A DNA stretch of 40,627 bases, taken from assembly GCA_900550695.1 (NCBI GenBank), contig URTF01000011.1:1-40627 (forward strand), given 5' to 3'. Positions 33,801 through 40,627 of this stretch are shown in pieces. The notes beneath the pieces are model-generated. The model saw only the letters and a program-made list of their open reading frames with translations, was not told the origin of the DNA and searched no databases. Position numbers and translations under genes: made by a program. The stretch is from an uncultured Ruminococcus sp. (GTDB lineage: Bacteria; Bacillota; Clostridia; Oscillospirales; Ruminococcaceae). Each line of letters starts with the position of its first letter. Position 1 is the stretch's first letter.

Positions 33801-34513
33801 ATCTCGCCTACTGCACCCGAATAATCCATCGGATAGATATGACCGTAGTATAAAAGGGCAATGACGGGTTTTTCCTCATCGAACGGGAAATCAGCCGAAA
33901 ATTCATCATAGCTGCCGTAATATTTCATATCCTTTGCTCTGCATACAGATGCTTCGGGAACTTCCCTCGGCTCGGACGGCTTCGGGAGCTTTTTTGCGCC
34001 GCCGTATTCACGCAGGATAAGGTACAGCATATTGAGGATATTCGTATAGTCGGCAACGTAGAAATACTTGCATATAAGCGAATAATTGCGCATATCACGC
34101 ATTTTGCCGGGCATAATTTTGCCCATTGCCTCAGCCATAGACTGCATCTTTTTCATCGCAGCCATATCGGGTTTCTTTCCGCCCGAAGCTTTCATCGAGG
34201 CTGTGGAAAAGCTGCCGAGCTTCATATATTCTCTTGCGGAATTGCCGTAAGGGATAACGTCGCCCTTACATTCTTTAAGTCCCTCATAAACGGCTTTTAT
34301 CGTTTCAACGGGACTTCCCATAAGGTCAACGAAAACCATATCTGAGGTCTTTATGTCGGAGATCAGCCGCGCGGTCTTTTCCTTTCCGTAGTCCGTGACC
34401 GCATAGTAAAGCCGCAGGTCAAGCAGCTCGGGTTCAAGCTTTCGGACTTCCCTTGCCGCTTTCATAAGGCATTTTACGGACGGCGCAGAAACTGTTATAA
34501 ATGTAAATTTCAT
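30833..34513 (-). CDS. cobN: CobN/ChlH-family chelatase large subunit
   Basis: A 1,226-residue protein of the porphyrin- and metal-binding large subunit family (CobN in cobalt insertion, ChlH/BchH in chlorophyll, HmuS-like in haem utilisation). Characteristic segments are HVGTHGTLEFLKGKECGMS, FVPTLTAYQRGVRTAE and ILWGLETSRTHGETIGQIM; length is normal. The start at 34513 has GAGG 8 nt upstream and overlaps the importer ATPase gene by 4 bp; the chlI-like gene starts in its stop codon (ATGA). Because CbiK already inserts cobalt in the anaerobic pathway, its substrate is uncertain: a second cobaltochelatase, or a chelatase or dechelatase for imported tetrapyrroles, is possible. Confidence 0.9.
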   Translation of the reverse strand: MKFTFITVSAPSVKCLMKAAREVRKLEPELLDLRLYYAVTDYGKEKTARLISDIKTSDMVFVDLMGSPVETIKAVYEGLKECKGDVIPYGNSAREYMKLGSFSTASMKASGGKKPDMAAMKKMQSMAEAMGKIMPGKMRDMRNYSLICKYFYVADYTNILNMLYLILREYGGAKKLPKPSEPREVPEASVCRAKDMKYYGSYDEFSADFPFDEEKPVIALLYYGHIYPMDYSGAVGEIAERLQRIANVLPVAVSGMDSINDGTLKKLLTEFLPKKPELIMNCMSFRLSAGPMGGNICAGTDMLKELNVPYLHPFFMSRRTEKDWLGSVQGSTPSEMLISVMLPEQDGAVLTLPVGAKTEPVYDEEFDVTSDEIKIIGERLEALADRAEKFISLRRKANSEKKIAIICYNYPPGEANVFGGAFLDTFQSVSAMLSLLKNSGYISEDVSPEKLMSDFINGGIVNSGKYFDNGNMPKYPLSDYKKFLNGFADKEAVINAWGEPSGGIMTDENGDFLIPAATYGNVLVGLQPSRGVHEDTDKLYHDKSIPPHHQYIAFYKYLHDKFGADAVIHVGTHGTLEFLKGKECGMSGMCYPDILMDDMPHFYLYYCGNPSEATIAKRRSHASLIGYQPPVFVQSGLYGEYAELSAMLDEYHHQLSFSESAASEVKQNIVTLAEKLNLPTELEELESELYRLNSSLIPKGLHIFGQDYSEEEALCYVRELLKKPHDDVPSLNEIAAEELGENLAQAEESGGEKMRRINSLAEKYFDENFSTGNVPEKLCTAIEFGRKKYNEIKHNAENEQLLNALSGGYIPAKAAGDIYRSPEVLPSGYNLYQFDQRFVPTLTAYQRGVRTAENTIKTYFNEYGAYPNSTAVILWGLETSRTHGETIGQIMGYLGARLAKGNSAWNPKYELIPIEELGRPRIDVTINICGFFRDLFPNLIDNLDDLLHLVNEADEMPEQNFMKANSAKLYSYLLDKGYDEEEAASLSVTRIFGPREGEYGTGITSIIETKAWEKEEQLGSQFLTSLHYAYSRKMHGGDTADLYEQNLKSVEIVSQVRDNNEYEITDLDHYYEFFGGLAKSVETVKGRKAVMLVTDTTGAVPITESAEKAVAKGIRTRVLNPKWIDGMLAHKYHGAQKIAERFENVMGLAATTGAVEQWVYNDLCEKYAQDEEMRRRMAENNPYAYMDILEQMEEYSRRGYWNATEEQLEAIRKAYLETENTIEGES

Positions 34514-35301
34514 TGCTTTTTCCTCTTTGCATAAAATACGGGCGAATTGTCCTCGGTGTCGGAAAGAATTTCCGCTTCAACGCAGAAGACATTTTCCAGC
34601 TCGCCGTTTTCGATAAGCTCATTCGGAGTGCCGATAGTGTGGATCTTGCTGTTGTTTACAAGAACAAGCTCGTCCGAATATCTCGCCGCATGGTTCATAT
34701 CGTGGAGAACCATTACAACGGTTATCCCCTCTTCACGGTTGAGCGCCGCCACAAGCTCCATTATTTCAAGCTGGTGCGCAATGTCGAGATAGGTCGTTGG
34801 CTCGTCGAGGAGCATTATCTCGGGTTTCTGCGCTATCGCCATTGCTATTCTTGCGCGCTGTCTTTCGCCGCCCGAGAGTGCGTTTATCTTGCGATTTTGC
34901 AGCTTTGTCATACCTGTGCGCTCTATCGCCCATTCAACGATGCTTTTATCATCGCCGTCCGAACCTGCCCACCATTTTTTATGGGCGTATCTGCCGTATT
35001 CGACAAGCGTTTTTACGGTTATGTCGCTCATACTTGTATCATTCTGGCACAAAACAGCCATTTTCTGTGCGACAAGCTTTGTATTCGTGCGGAAAATATC
35101 CTTTCCGTCAAGCAGGACTTCTCCGCTTTCGGGACGAAGATTTCGGCTCATCGCTCTTATAAGAGTTGTTTTTCCGCAGCCGTTCGGACCGATGATAGAA
35201 TAAATCTTTCCACGCTCGATATCAAGGCTTATCCCGTCAAGGATACGGTAATTTCGGTAGCCTGCGCAAAGGTTTCTCACCGATAAAATAGTCTTTTCCA
35301 T
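34510..35301 (-). CDS. ABC importer ATPase (FepC/BtuD family), importer 2
   Basis: A 263-residue ATPase for metal-chelate import (siderophore, haem, cobalamin or cobinamide). Walker A is GPNGCGKTT (about 37-45), the signature LSGGERQRARIAMAIA, Walker B IMLLDEPTTYLD and a switch His in MVLHDMNHAA. ATG at 35301 has only a weak site. It follows the permease gene by 6 bp and overlaps cobN by 4 bp, tying this importer to the CobN chelatase. Family members are not distinguishable by substrate from sequence alone. Confidence 0.9.
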   Translation of the reverse strand: MEKTILSVRNLCAGYRNYRILDGISLDIERGKIYSIIGPNGCGKTTLIRAMSRNLRPESGEVLLDGKDIFRTNTKLVAQKMAVLCQNDTSMSDITVKTLVEYGRYAHKKWWAGSDGDDKSIVEWAIERTGMTKLQNRKINALSGGERQRARIAMAIAQKPEIMLLDEPTTYLDIAHQLEIMELVAALNREEGITVVMVLHDMNHAARYSDELVLVNNSKIHTIGTPNELIENGELENVFCVEAEILSDTEDNSPVFYAKRKKQ

Positions 35302-35307
35302 AAGCGC

Positions 35308-36300
35308 CTACTTTCTTAACAGATACAGGAAGAACGGAACTCCCAGAACTGCCATTACTATTCCGACGGGGATTTCTGTCGGACTCAGAACTGTTCGTGC
35401 AAATGTATCACTCAGCATCACAAGCGCCGCACCGAGGAGTGCAGTCGCAGGGAACATTATCTTGTAATTGTTGCCGAGGATAAGCCTTATGCTGTGCGGA
35501 ACGATAAGTCCGACAAAGCCGAGCAGACCGACAACGCTCACCGCAGATGCCGCAAGAAGTGCCGCGAGCGCCGTAAAGCCAAGCCTTGTAAGCTCAACAT
35601 TGAGTCCAAGTCCTCTTGCCGTATCATCGCCGAGGACAAGTATATTCAGCTTGTCGGCGAAGACGAGCGCAAGCAGCAGACCTGCGACAGTGTAAGGCAG
35701 TATCGTCCGCACTTCGCCCCAGCTTCGTGAGGAAAGACTGCCGTTCATGAACGTGAGTGCGCCGTGAACTCTGTCGCTGAAAAATACAAGTATTGCGGAA
35801 ATTCCCGCACCGAAAAGCTCCGAAACCGCAACGCCCGAAAGCACAATTCTTGTCGGGTCGATGCCGCCTTTCCACGCAAGAAGATATATTATCACCGCCG
35901 CAAGCATTGCCCCTGCGAATGCCACTATCGGGACAAGGTTCTGCCACTGCGGAAACACTACAAGTATAAGTATGCCAAAAAGACCTGCTCCGCTGCTTAT
36001 TCCGATTATGGACGGGTCGGCGAGCGGATTTTTCATAACGCCCTGAAGCATCGAACCCGAGAGCGCAAGGTTGATACCTACCAGAGCGGCAAGTATCATT
36101 CTCGGAAGTCGGATATTCCATATTACTTTATTATTCGTTCCCGTATGGTCGCCTGAGATAGTGTTCACAATGTCCGAAACGGAAATATCCATCGTTCCGA
36201 CAACGTTTCCGAGGATAAATGCGAATACTACCGCCGCCGCAAGAACGACAAGGACTATGACCTTGAACGATGTCGTTTCTCTGAAAGCAGTTTTCTCCAT
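35308..36300 (-). CDS. ABC importer permease (FecCD/BtuC family), importer 2
   Basis: A 330-residue membrane permease with about ten hydrophobic segments. Family motifs are visible: RLPRMILAALVGINLALSG near the N-terminus, the GMQ-like ALSGSMLQGVMKNPLADP, and GFVGLIVPHSIRLILG, the BtuC-type coupling helix. It overlaps the binding-protein gene by 1 bp (TGATG). It pairs with the ATPase and lipoprotein next to it. Compare with the paralogue at 38915-39955, which has the same signatures. Confidence 0.9.
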   Translation of the reverse strand: MEKTAFRETTSFKVIVLVVLAAAVVFAFILGNVVGTMDISVSDIVNTISGDHTGTNNKVIWNIRLPRMILAALVGINLALSGSMLQGVMKNPLADPSIIGISSGAGLFGILILVVFPQWQNLVPIVAFAGAMLAAVIIYLLAWKGGIDPTRIVLSGVAVSELFGAGISAILVFFSDRVHGALTFMNGSLSSRSWGEVRTILPYTVAGLLLALVFADKLNILVLGDDTARGLGLNVELTRLGFTALAALLAASAVSVVGLLGFVGLIVPHSIRLILGNNYKIMFPATALLGAALVMLSDTFARTVLSPTEIPVGIVMAVLGVPFFLYLLRK

Positions 36301-37397
36301 CAGAATGTTTCTTCCACCTCTCCGTATATTTCGGGGTAAATGCTCTGTGCCATATACTTTATTGCATCAACATAGTAAGGACCTGCGTTGTAGAGATAAT
36401 ACTGCTGAGGGAGATAGATAACTCTGCCCTCGTTTATAGCGTTTACGGAACTCCATGCAGGGTTCGATGCGAACTGTTCCTCAACGGTCTTTTTCGCCTC
36501 TTCATTGCTCGATATCATCGTTGTTACAAGAACATAGTCGGGGTCTTTTTCAACGATGTATTCGATATCGAGCGGAGTTGTTTCCGAGCCTACCGTGTCG
36601 GGCGCAAGTCCCGATGCGATATTGTCAAGTTCCAATATTTGCGCAATATCGCCTGCGATGCTGTTGTCAAGCTTTACTGCGAGAGATTTCGAGGTAACAT
36701 AGAGGATAACAACGGAAATATCATCATCGGGGAGCTTGTCGGTTATCTCATTTTTGCCGTTTTCAAGCTCTGCGATGCGCTGTTCGGCAAGCTCGCTCTG
36801 ACCGAGAAGCTTTCCGAATGCACGGTATGTATCGACAACATCGGAGAAGCCTCTCATGTGTGTCTGGATAACGCTATAACCCATTTCACGAAGCTTCGAG
36901 CTTTGTGTGGACTGCGTTCCGACCTGTGTAATAATGAGGTCGGGTTCCTGTGCAATTACCGATTCCATATCGATAGAATAAACAGGTCCTATCTGCGGAA
37001 GTGACTTTATTTCGTCCTCATAGCCCTCGGTAAGACGGATATTGTCGCTGACATCGGAGGTGCATATCGACTTTCCGCCGAGGTCGTACCAGACGTTGAG
37101 CGGCGTTCCCGAAAGAACTGCGACCTTTTCGGGCTTCGTTTCGACAGTCGTTTCATATTTGAGATAATCACGGACTGTAAGAGGATAATCCTCGCCCGTT
37201 ACAAGGATAGCGGCTTCATCGTCCGATACCTTGTCTGCCGATGCGGCATTTTTCAGTCCGCCCATTCCTGCGTTGTTCGCCGTTGTAGTTTCGGAAACCG
37301 TGTCCGATGCTGCTGTGTCTGCCGTTGATGATGAACAGCCTGCCGCCGATAAAAGCATCGCTGCCGCCATTACTGCCGTTAAAACTTCCTTTTTCAT
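36300..37397 (-). CDS. Metal-chelate/corrinoid-binding lipoprotein, importer 2
   Basis: A 365-residue binding protein of the FepB/BtuF group. The lipobox ends at Cys21 (SAAGC). After a Ser/Thr/Ala-rich linker the fold shows the usual QEPDLIITQVGT and DPDYVLVTTM segments, and a C-terminal lobe with SNPAWSSVNAINEGRVIYLPQQYYLYNAGPYY, in which the Tyr-rich stretch may contact the ligand. ATG at 37397 follows AAAGGA at 9 nt. It lies 21 bp after cbiK and leads the second importer unit. Its ligand could be cobalamin, cobinamide, haem or a siderophore; operon context favours a corrinoid or other tetrapyrrole. Confidence 0.85.
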   Translation of the reverse strand: MKKEVLTAVMAAAMLLSAAGCSSSTADTAASDTVSETTTANNAGMGGLKNAASADKVSDDEAAILVTGEDYPLTVRDYLKYETTVETKPEKVAVLSGTPLNVWYDLGGKSICTSDVSDNIRLTEGYEDEIKSLPQIGPVYSIDMESVIAQEPDLIITQVGTQSTQSSKLREMGYSVIQTHMRGFSDVVDTYRAFGKLLGQSELAEQRIAELENGKNEITDKLPDDDISVVILYVTSKSLAVKLDNSIAGDIAQILELDNIASGLAPDTVGSETTPLDIEYIVEKDPDYVLVTTMISSNEEAKKTVEEQFASNPAWSSVNAINEGRVIYLPQQYYLYNAGPYYVDAIKYMAQSIYPEIYGEVEETF

Positions 37398-37418
37398 TTT
37401 TCTTGATCCTTTCAATTT

Positions 37419-38162
37419 TTATAGACTTTTTATATGTTCGCAGTAAATTTCCCTTATCTCGGGATATTCACCAAGTCCCTTTAAAACGCAGTTCACCTCA
37501 AAGCCCAAAGCTTCAAGCTGCTCTTTCCACTCGCCTGCCATATCGTTTTTGGCGTGATCGCCTGCAACGAGCATTAGCGGCATTACCGTGACCTTTTTCT
37601 TTCCGCAAAGCTTCAGTTCGCCTATAACATCGTCCAAGGTCGGCTCTGCTTCAACGGTCGCAGTGTAAATGTTGTCAAAGCCAAGCTCTGTGCAGACACT
37701 GCGGAATTTCGTATAAGCTCCGTTCGCAGAATGTTCCGTACCGTGACCCATAAGTACAACAGTTTCATTTGGGAACTTTTCTGCGATGAGGCGGCAGACC
37801 TTTTCCAAATCGGCTCTGCTTTCAAGAAGAGGTGCGCCGACTTTTATACTTGAAAATCCACCCTCGAACTTTTTCGCCGCATCTATGAGCATCTCATATT
37901 CGATGCCTGAGATGATGTGCGTCGGCTGGATAATAACTTCGTCAAAGCCGTCATTTTTCAGACATTCAAGCATTTCATCGACCGTATCAAAGCTTACCCC
38001 TTGCTTTTTGAGCGCAGAAAGAACCATTCTGCTCGTGAGCGCAACAAAAACCTCATAGTCGGGGAAGCTTTTTTCTATCGTTTTTTTCAGCGCAAGAACG
38101 GAATTTCCGAGCGCATCAAGGTGGCTCGTTCCGAAGCTTGCTTCAATTATTGCTTTTTTCAT
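37419..38162 (-). CDS. cbiK: Sirohydrochlorin cobaltochelatase CbiK
   Basis: Inserts Co2+ into sirohydrochlorin (or factor II), the committing step of anaerobic cobalamin synthesis, without ATP. The 247 residues have the class II chelatase fold with likely metal ligands His140 (MGHGTEH), a Glu near 171 (TVEAEP) and His203 (AGDHAKND). ATG at 38162 follows AGGAG at 6 nt and overlaps the upstream ATPase gene by 20 bp; a longer frame from 38276 has no good site. It lies between two metal-chelate importers, in an arrangement unlike Salmonella, where it is inside the cbi cluster. Confidence 0.93.
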   Translation of the reverse strand: MKKAIIEASFGTSHLDALGNSVLALKKTIEKSFPDYEVFVALTSRMVLSALKKQGVSFDTVDEMLECLKNDGFDEVIIQPTHIISGIEYEMLIDAAKKFEGGFSSIKVGAPLLESRADLEKVCRLIAEKFPNETVVLMGHGTEHSANGAYTKFRSVCTELGFDNIYTATVEAEPTLDDVIGELKLCGKKKVTVMPLMLVAGDHAKNDMAGEWKEQLEALGFEVNCVLKGLGEYPEIREIYCEHIKSL

Positions 38163-38922
38163 GATTTTCTCCTTTAAAGAGCAGATACTGCCCTGTTTTT
38201 TCGTCCAGAACTGCTTCAACGCCGAGTGCCTGACGGATAAGTCCGTTTTCGGCGGCTTCTCTCGGCGGCATAACACCCAAAAGCCTGCCGTTTTTCATAA
38301 CTGCGGTCATATCCGAGTTCGAGAGTGCCATATTGAGGTCGTGAAGCACCATAATTACTGTTTTTCCGCTTTTTTTCATTGCAGAAACTATATCTGTAAG
38401 CTCAAACTGGCTGCTTATATCAAGGTAGGTGGACGGCTCATCGAGGAGAACGATATCCGTGTCCTGTGCAAGCGTCATTGCGATATACGCCCTCTGCCGC
38501 TGACCGCCCGAAAGCTCCGAAACCTTTCTGTCGGCGATGTCGGAAACGCCTGCAGCTTCAAGTGCTTCGTCCACTGTTTTTTTATCCTGCGCCGTGAACC
38601 GCCTTGGGTAGCCAAGGTACGGAAATCTCCCGTGTGAAGCGAGCGCACGGACTGTAATGCTGCCCGAGTTATGCACCTGCTCCATATAGGAAATTTTCTG
38701 CGCAAGCTCGGTATGCTTCATCTCGGAAATGTCTTTTCCGTCGATAATAACCTGCCCCCGTGACGGTTTCAGCAAGCCGCAGCACATCTGCAAAAGCGTA
38801 CTTTTTCCGCAGCCGTTCGCACCTATCACCGAGGTTATGCTGCCCTCTGCAAAGCTTATGCTTATATCTTCGAGTATGTCCCTGCCGCCGTAACCGCCGT
38901 AAAGGTTTCTCAGTTCAAGCAT
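38143..38922 (-). CDS. ABC importer ATPase (FepC/BtuD family), importer 1
   Basis: A 259-residue ATPase with Walker A GANGCGKST (about 37-45), signature LSGGQRQRAYIAMTLA, Walker B IVLLDEPSTYLD and MVLHDLNMAL. GGAGG lies 8 nt before the ATG at 38922. It overlaps the permease gene by 8 bp and cbiK by 20 bp, so it is coupled to cbiK. Similar to the ATPase at 34510-35301 but clearly diverged from it. Confidence 0.9.
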   Translation of the reverse strand: MLELRNLYGGYGGRDILEDISISFAEGSITSVIGANGCGKSTLLQMCCGLLKPSRGQVIIDGKDISEMKHTELAQKISYMEQVHNSGSITVRALASHGRFPYLGYPRRFTAQDKKTVDEALEAAGVSDIADRKVSELSGGQRQRAYIAMTLAQDTDIVLLDEPSTYLDISSQFELTDIVSAMKKSGKTVIMVLHDLNMALSNSDMTAVMKNGRLLGVMPPREAAENGLIRQALGVEAVLDEKTGQYLLFKGENHEKSNN

Positions 38923-39955
38923 TGTGCTTCCCTCCTTTTTTCTTCAAAAGAAGATAGATGAAGAACGGCACTCCGATATAGGAAATTACTATGCCGAGCG
39001 AAATCTCATTCGGTGAAAAGAGCGTTCTCGCCGCAATGTCGCAGACCGTGACGAACGCCGCCCCGAGCAGTACGCAGGCTGGCATTTTGTATCGGCTCTC
39101 ATACCCGATGAGCCGTCCGCATATATGCGGAACGATAAGTCCGACAAAGCCGAGTATTCCTGCAAAGCTGACCGCCGCACCTGCAAGCGCCGCCGCAATC
39201 ATGAGCAGCACGAAGCGTGTCGCTTTCACGTTAAGTCCGAGCGTGAACGCTGTTTTGTCGCCGAGAGAAAGCACATCGATCTCATTGTGAAGAAGAAACG
39301 CAGCAGCTATCCCGACTGCAATTATTATCCACGCAGGGAAAAGCTTTTCGAGGGTTATGTTCCCGATGCCGCCTATTTTGAACGAGGATATCCCCGACAG
39401 CGTTTCGGGGAAAAGCTCCGTCACGGTGTCCGTTCCTGCGTTGAAAAGTGAGGATATCGCCGCACCTGCGATGACAAGCGTAAGCTTTGAAGCTTCGGTT
39501 TTCCGTGCAATTATGTAGACCGTCATCACCGCCGCAAACGCTCCGACAAAAGCCGCCGCAGGAAGCATTTTCGCCGCTGTTGGGAGAAGTGCGGAGCAAA
39601 GCACGGTGAAAAAACCTGCGCCTGCGTTCACGCCGATAACTCCCGGCGAAGCAAGAGGATTTCCGAGGACGGCTTGGATTATTGCACCCGATAGTGCAAG
39701 TGCCGCCCCTGCAAGCATTGAACCCAGAACTCTCGGCAGTCTTATGCAGTAAACTATCCTGCCGTCGGGTGTGCTTTTTCCGCTTGCAAGCGCAGAAAAA
39801 ACTTCACCCGGACTTAGCCGAACCGAACCAAGACAGATCCCTGCGAGTGCTGCTGCAAACAGCACGATGAGAAGCACAAGCAGGGTTACGAGCTTCTTAT
39901 TTTTCTCCAAAAAGGATATCCGCAAGCTGCTGATATGCTTCACCCCATTTCGCAT
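38915..39955 (-). CDS. ABC importer permease (FecCD/BtuC family), importer 1
   Basis: A permease of up to 346 residues with about ten membrane segments and the motifs RLPRVLGSMLAGAALALSG, VLGNPLASPGVIG and GFVGLIVPHICGRLIG. The start is uncertain: the ATG at 39955 overlaps the binding-protein gene by 59 bp and has no good site; a TTG at 39910 would give a compact N-terminus (EKNKKLVTLL) and is a real alternative. The last two transport genes of this importer follow directly, in the order permease then ATPase. Confidence 0.87.
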   Translation of the reverse strand: MRNGVKHISSLRISFLEKNKKLVTLLVLLIVLFAAALAGICLGSVRLSPGEVFSALASGKSTPDGRIVYCIRLPRVLGSMLAGAALALSGAIIQAVLGNPLASPGVIGVNAGAGFFTVLCSALLPTAAKMLPAAAFVGAFAAVMTVYIIARKTEASKLTLVIAGAAISSLFNAGTDTVTELFPETLSGISSFKIGGIGNITLEKLFPAWIIIAVGIAAAFLLHNEIDVLSLGDKTAFTLGLNVKATRFVLLMIAAALAGAAVSFAGILGFVGLIVPHICGRLIGYESRYKMPACVLLGAAFVTVCDIAARTLFSPNEISLGIVISYIGVPFFIYLLLKKKGGKHNA

Positions 39956-40627
39956 TCGGTCTGTAATGGAAAAGCTGCTTCGGAAGGATAACGAACCGAC
40001 CGTTTTTCACCGCCGAAAGCTCCGACCACGCAGGATTGGAAAGCAGTGTATCGTCAAGCACCTTGCGAGCCTTTTCCTCATCTGCGCCCATAAAGGTCAC
40101 GAAGATAAAATCGGGGTCGGACTTGACTATAACTTCAAGGCTGAGATCGTCAAGGAGCGTTCCGTTGTCGGCTATGTTCACGCAGCCAAGGTCTTTTAAC
40201 ATTCCCCCTGCAAGGCTCGTGCTGTCCTTTGCGTGAACAGCCGAGGACGAAGCACGGAGATACAGCACGGTCGGCGGCTCTTTACCCGAAACGGACGAAA
40301 TAACGCTGTCTGTCTGCTCCCTGACCGCCTCGCCGTTCTGCTCGTAAAGGTCGGCTCTGCCCGTGATATCGGTAAATTTTTTCAGCACTGAAAGATAATC
40401 GTCAAATTCGTTCACGCTGAAATAAGCCGTGGTCATACCTGCGTTTTCGAGCGTATCACGAAGCCCTGTATGCTCGGCGATATCGGCTGAAAGCACGGCA
40501 AAGTCAACGCCGAGGTCTATCATCTTTTCAACGGACGGCGATTTCATCTTTCCGATATTGACCGCTGTTTCGGGAACTTCAAAAAGATGCTCGTCATAAG
40601 CGTCCGCAGTTACGGCGGAAAGCTCAC
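39897..40627 (-). CDS. Metal-chelate/corrinoid-binding protein, importer 1 (5' end missing)
   Basis: The open frame continues to the right edge of the window (codons upstream of an internal ATG at 40547 read ELSAVTADAYDEHLFEVP, a typical binding-protein lead-in), so the N-terminus, including any lipoprotein signal, is outside. The visible part shows VNIGKMKSPSVEKMIDLGVDF, KSDPDFIFVTFMGADEEKA and NPAWSELSAVKNGRFVILP, matching the FepB/BtuF fold and similar to the protein at 36300-37397. At least 242 residues are present. The operon promoter and any cobalamin riboswitch would lie to the right of the window. Confidence 0.85.
   Translation of the reverse strand, partial: ELSAVTADAYDEHLFEVPETAVNIGKMKSPSVEKMIDLGVDFAVLSADIAEHTGLRDTLENAGMTTAYFSVNEFDDYLSVLKKFTDITGRADLYEQNGEAVREQTDSVISSVSGKEPPTVLYLRASSSAVHAKDSTSLAGGMLKDLGCVNIADNGTLLDDLSLEVIVKSDPDFIFVTFMGADEEKARKVLDDTLLSNPAWSELSAVKNGRFVILPKQLFHYRPNAKWGEAYQQLADILFGEK

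Noticed and set aside
19190..40627. Cobalamin riboswitch within the cobalamin operon
   Set aside because: Genes in this half are packed with overlaps or gaps below 50 bp, so no leader of about 200 nt fits; any such element would be to the right of the window.
1..40627. tRNA, rRNA, CRISPR arrays, transposase genes, phage attachment sites
   Set aside because: I found no cloverleaf-like tRNA, no rRNA-like stretch, no regularly spaced direct repeats and no transposase or integrase motifs; the only repeats are short palindromes.

Overview
The window looks like a chromosomal segment of a Gram-positive anaerobic Clostridia, most likely a gut or rumen Ruminococcus/Oscillospiraceae relative. Evidence: strong GGAGG ribosome-binding sites, sigma-A promoters with 17-bp spacers, Firmicute lipoprotein signals, an MsmK/UgpC-dependent style sugar ABC transporter without its own ATPase, an anaerobic (CbiK/CbiD/CbiG) cobalamin pathway, and a giant secreted transglutaminase-like/beta-solenoid protein. 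Almost every gene is on the minus strand; the only clear plus-strand gene is a GH127-type glycosidase. The genus is inferred from gene content, not from a marker gene.

Left part (1-5.3 kb, minus strand): one operon in the order solute-binding lipoprotein, two permeases, a TIM-barrel sugar-phosphate isomerase/epimerase-like protein and a HAD phosphatase, from a promoter at 5242-5270. A 73-bp hairpin repeat sits between the last permease and the isomerase.

Middle left (5.4-7.7 kb, minus strand): a leader that closely resembles the NiCo (czcD) riboswitch, with an overlapping intrinsic terminator, precedes a CDF-family metal exporter. Only 18 bp further on comes an orphan YesN-type response regulator whose phospho-acceptor Asp is replaced by Glu. 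Two terminators and a 96-bp palindromic element follow.

Middle (7.7-19.2 kb): a secreted protein of about 2,037 residues (acidic linker, transglutaminase-like domain, about six diverged beta-solenoid modules); a membrane protein with a C-terminal zinc ribbon; a plus-strand GH127-type beta-L-arabinofuranosidase; a convergent AraC regulator whose coding sequence contains the glycosidase's intrinsic terminator; and an LCM/TcmP-type methyltransferase with a DtxR/IdeR-like operator in its upstream region.

Right half (19.3-40.6 kb, minus strand, running off the right edge): one very tight operon for anaerobic cobalamin synthesis and metal-chelate transport. In transcription order: FecBCD/BtuFCD-type importer 1 (binding protein truncated by the window), cbiK, importer 2, cobN, a chlI-like gene, a chlD-like gene, a small unknown lipoprotein, cbiD, cbiF, cbiG, cbiH, cbiJ, cbiET, cbiA, cobO-type adenosyltransferase and cbiC. 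Together these cover Co insertion to adenosyl-cobyrinate a,c-diamide, except the C20-methyltransferase CbiL, which is not in the window. Both a class II chelatase (CbiK) and a class I-like chelatase (CobN-ChlI-ChlD) are present; the second is translationally coupled to its own importer and is the best candidate for an undescribed function. The nickel/cobalt riboswitch-exporter unit and the cobalt-consuming operon lie within one window, though not in one transcript.
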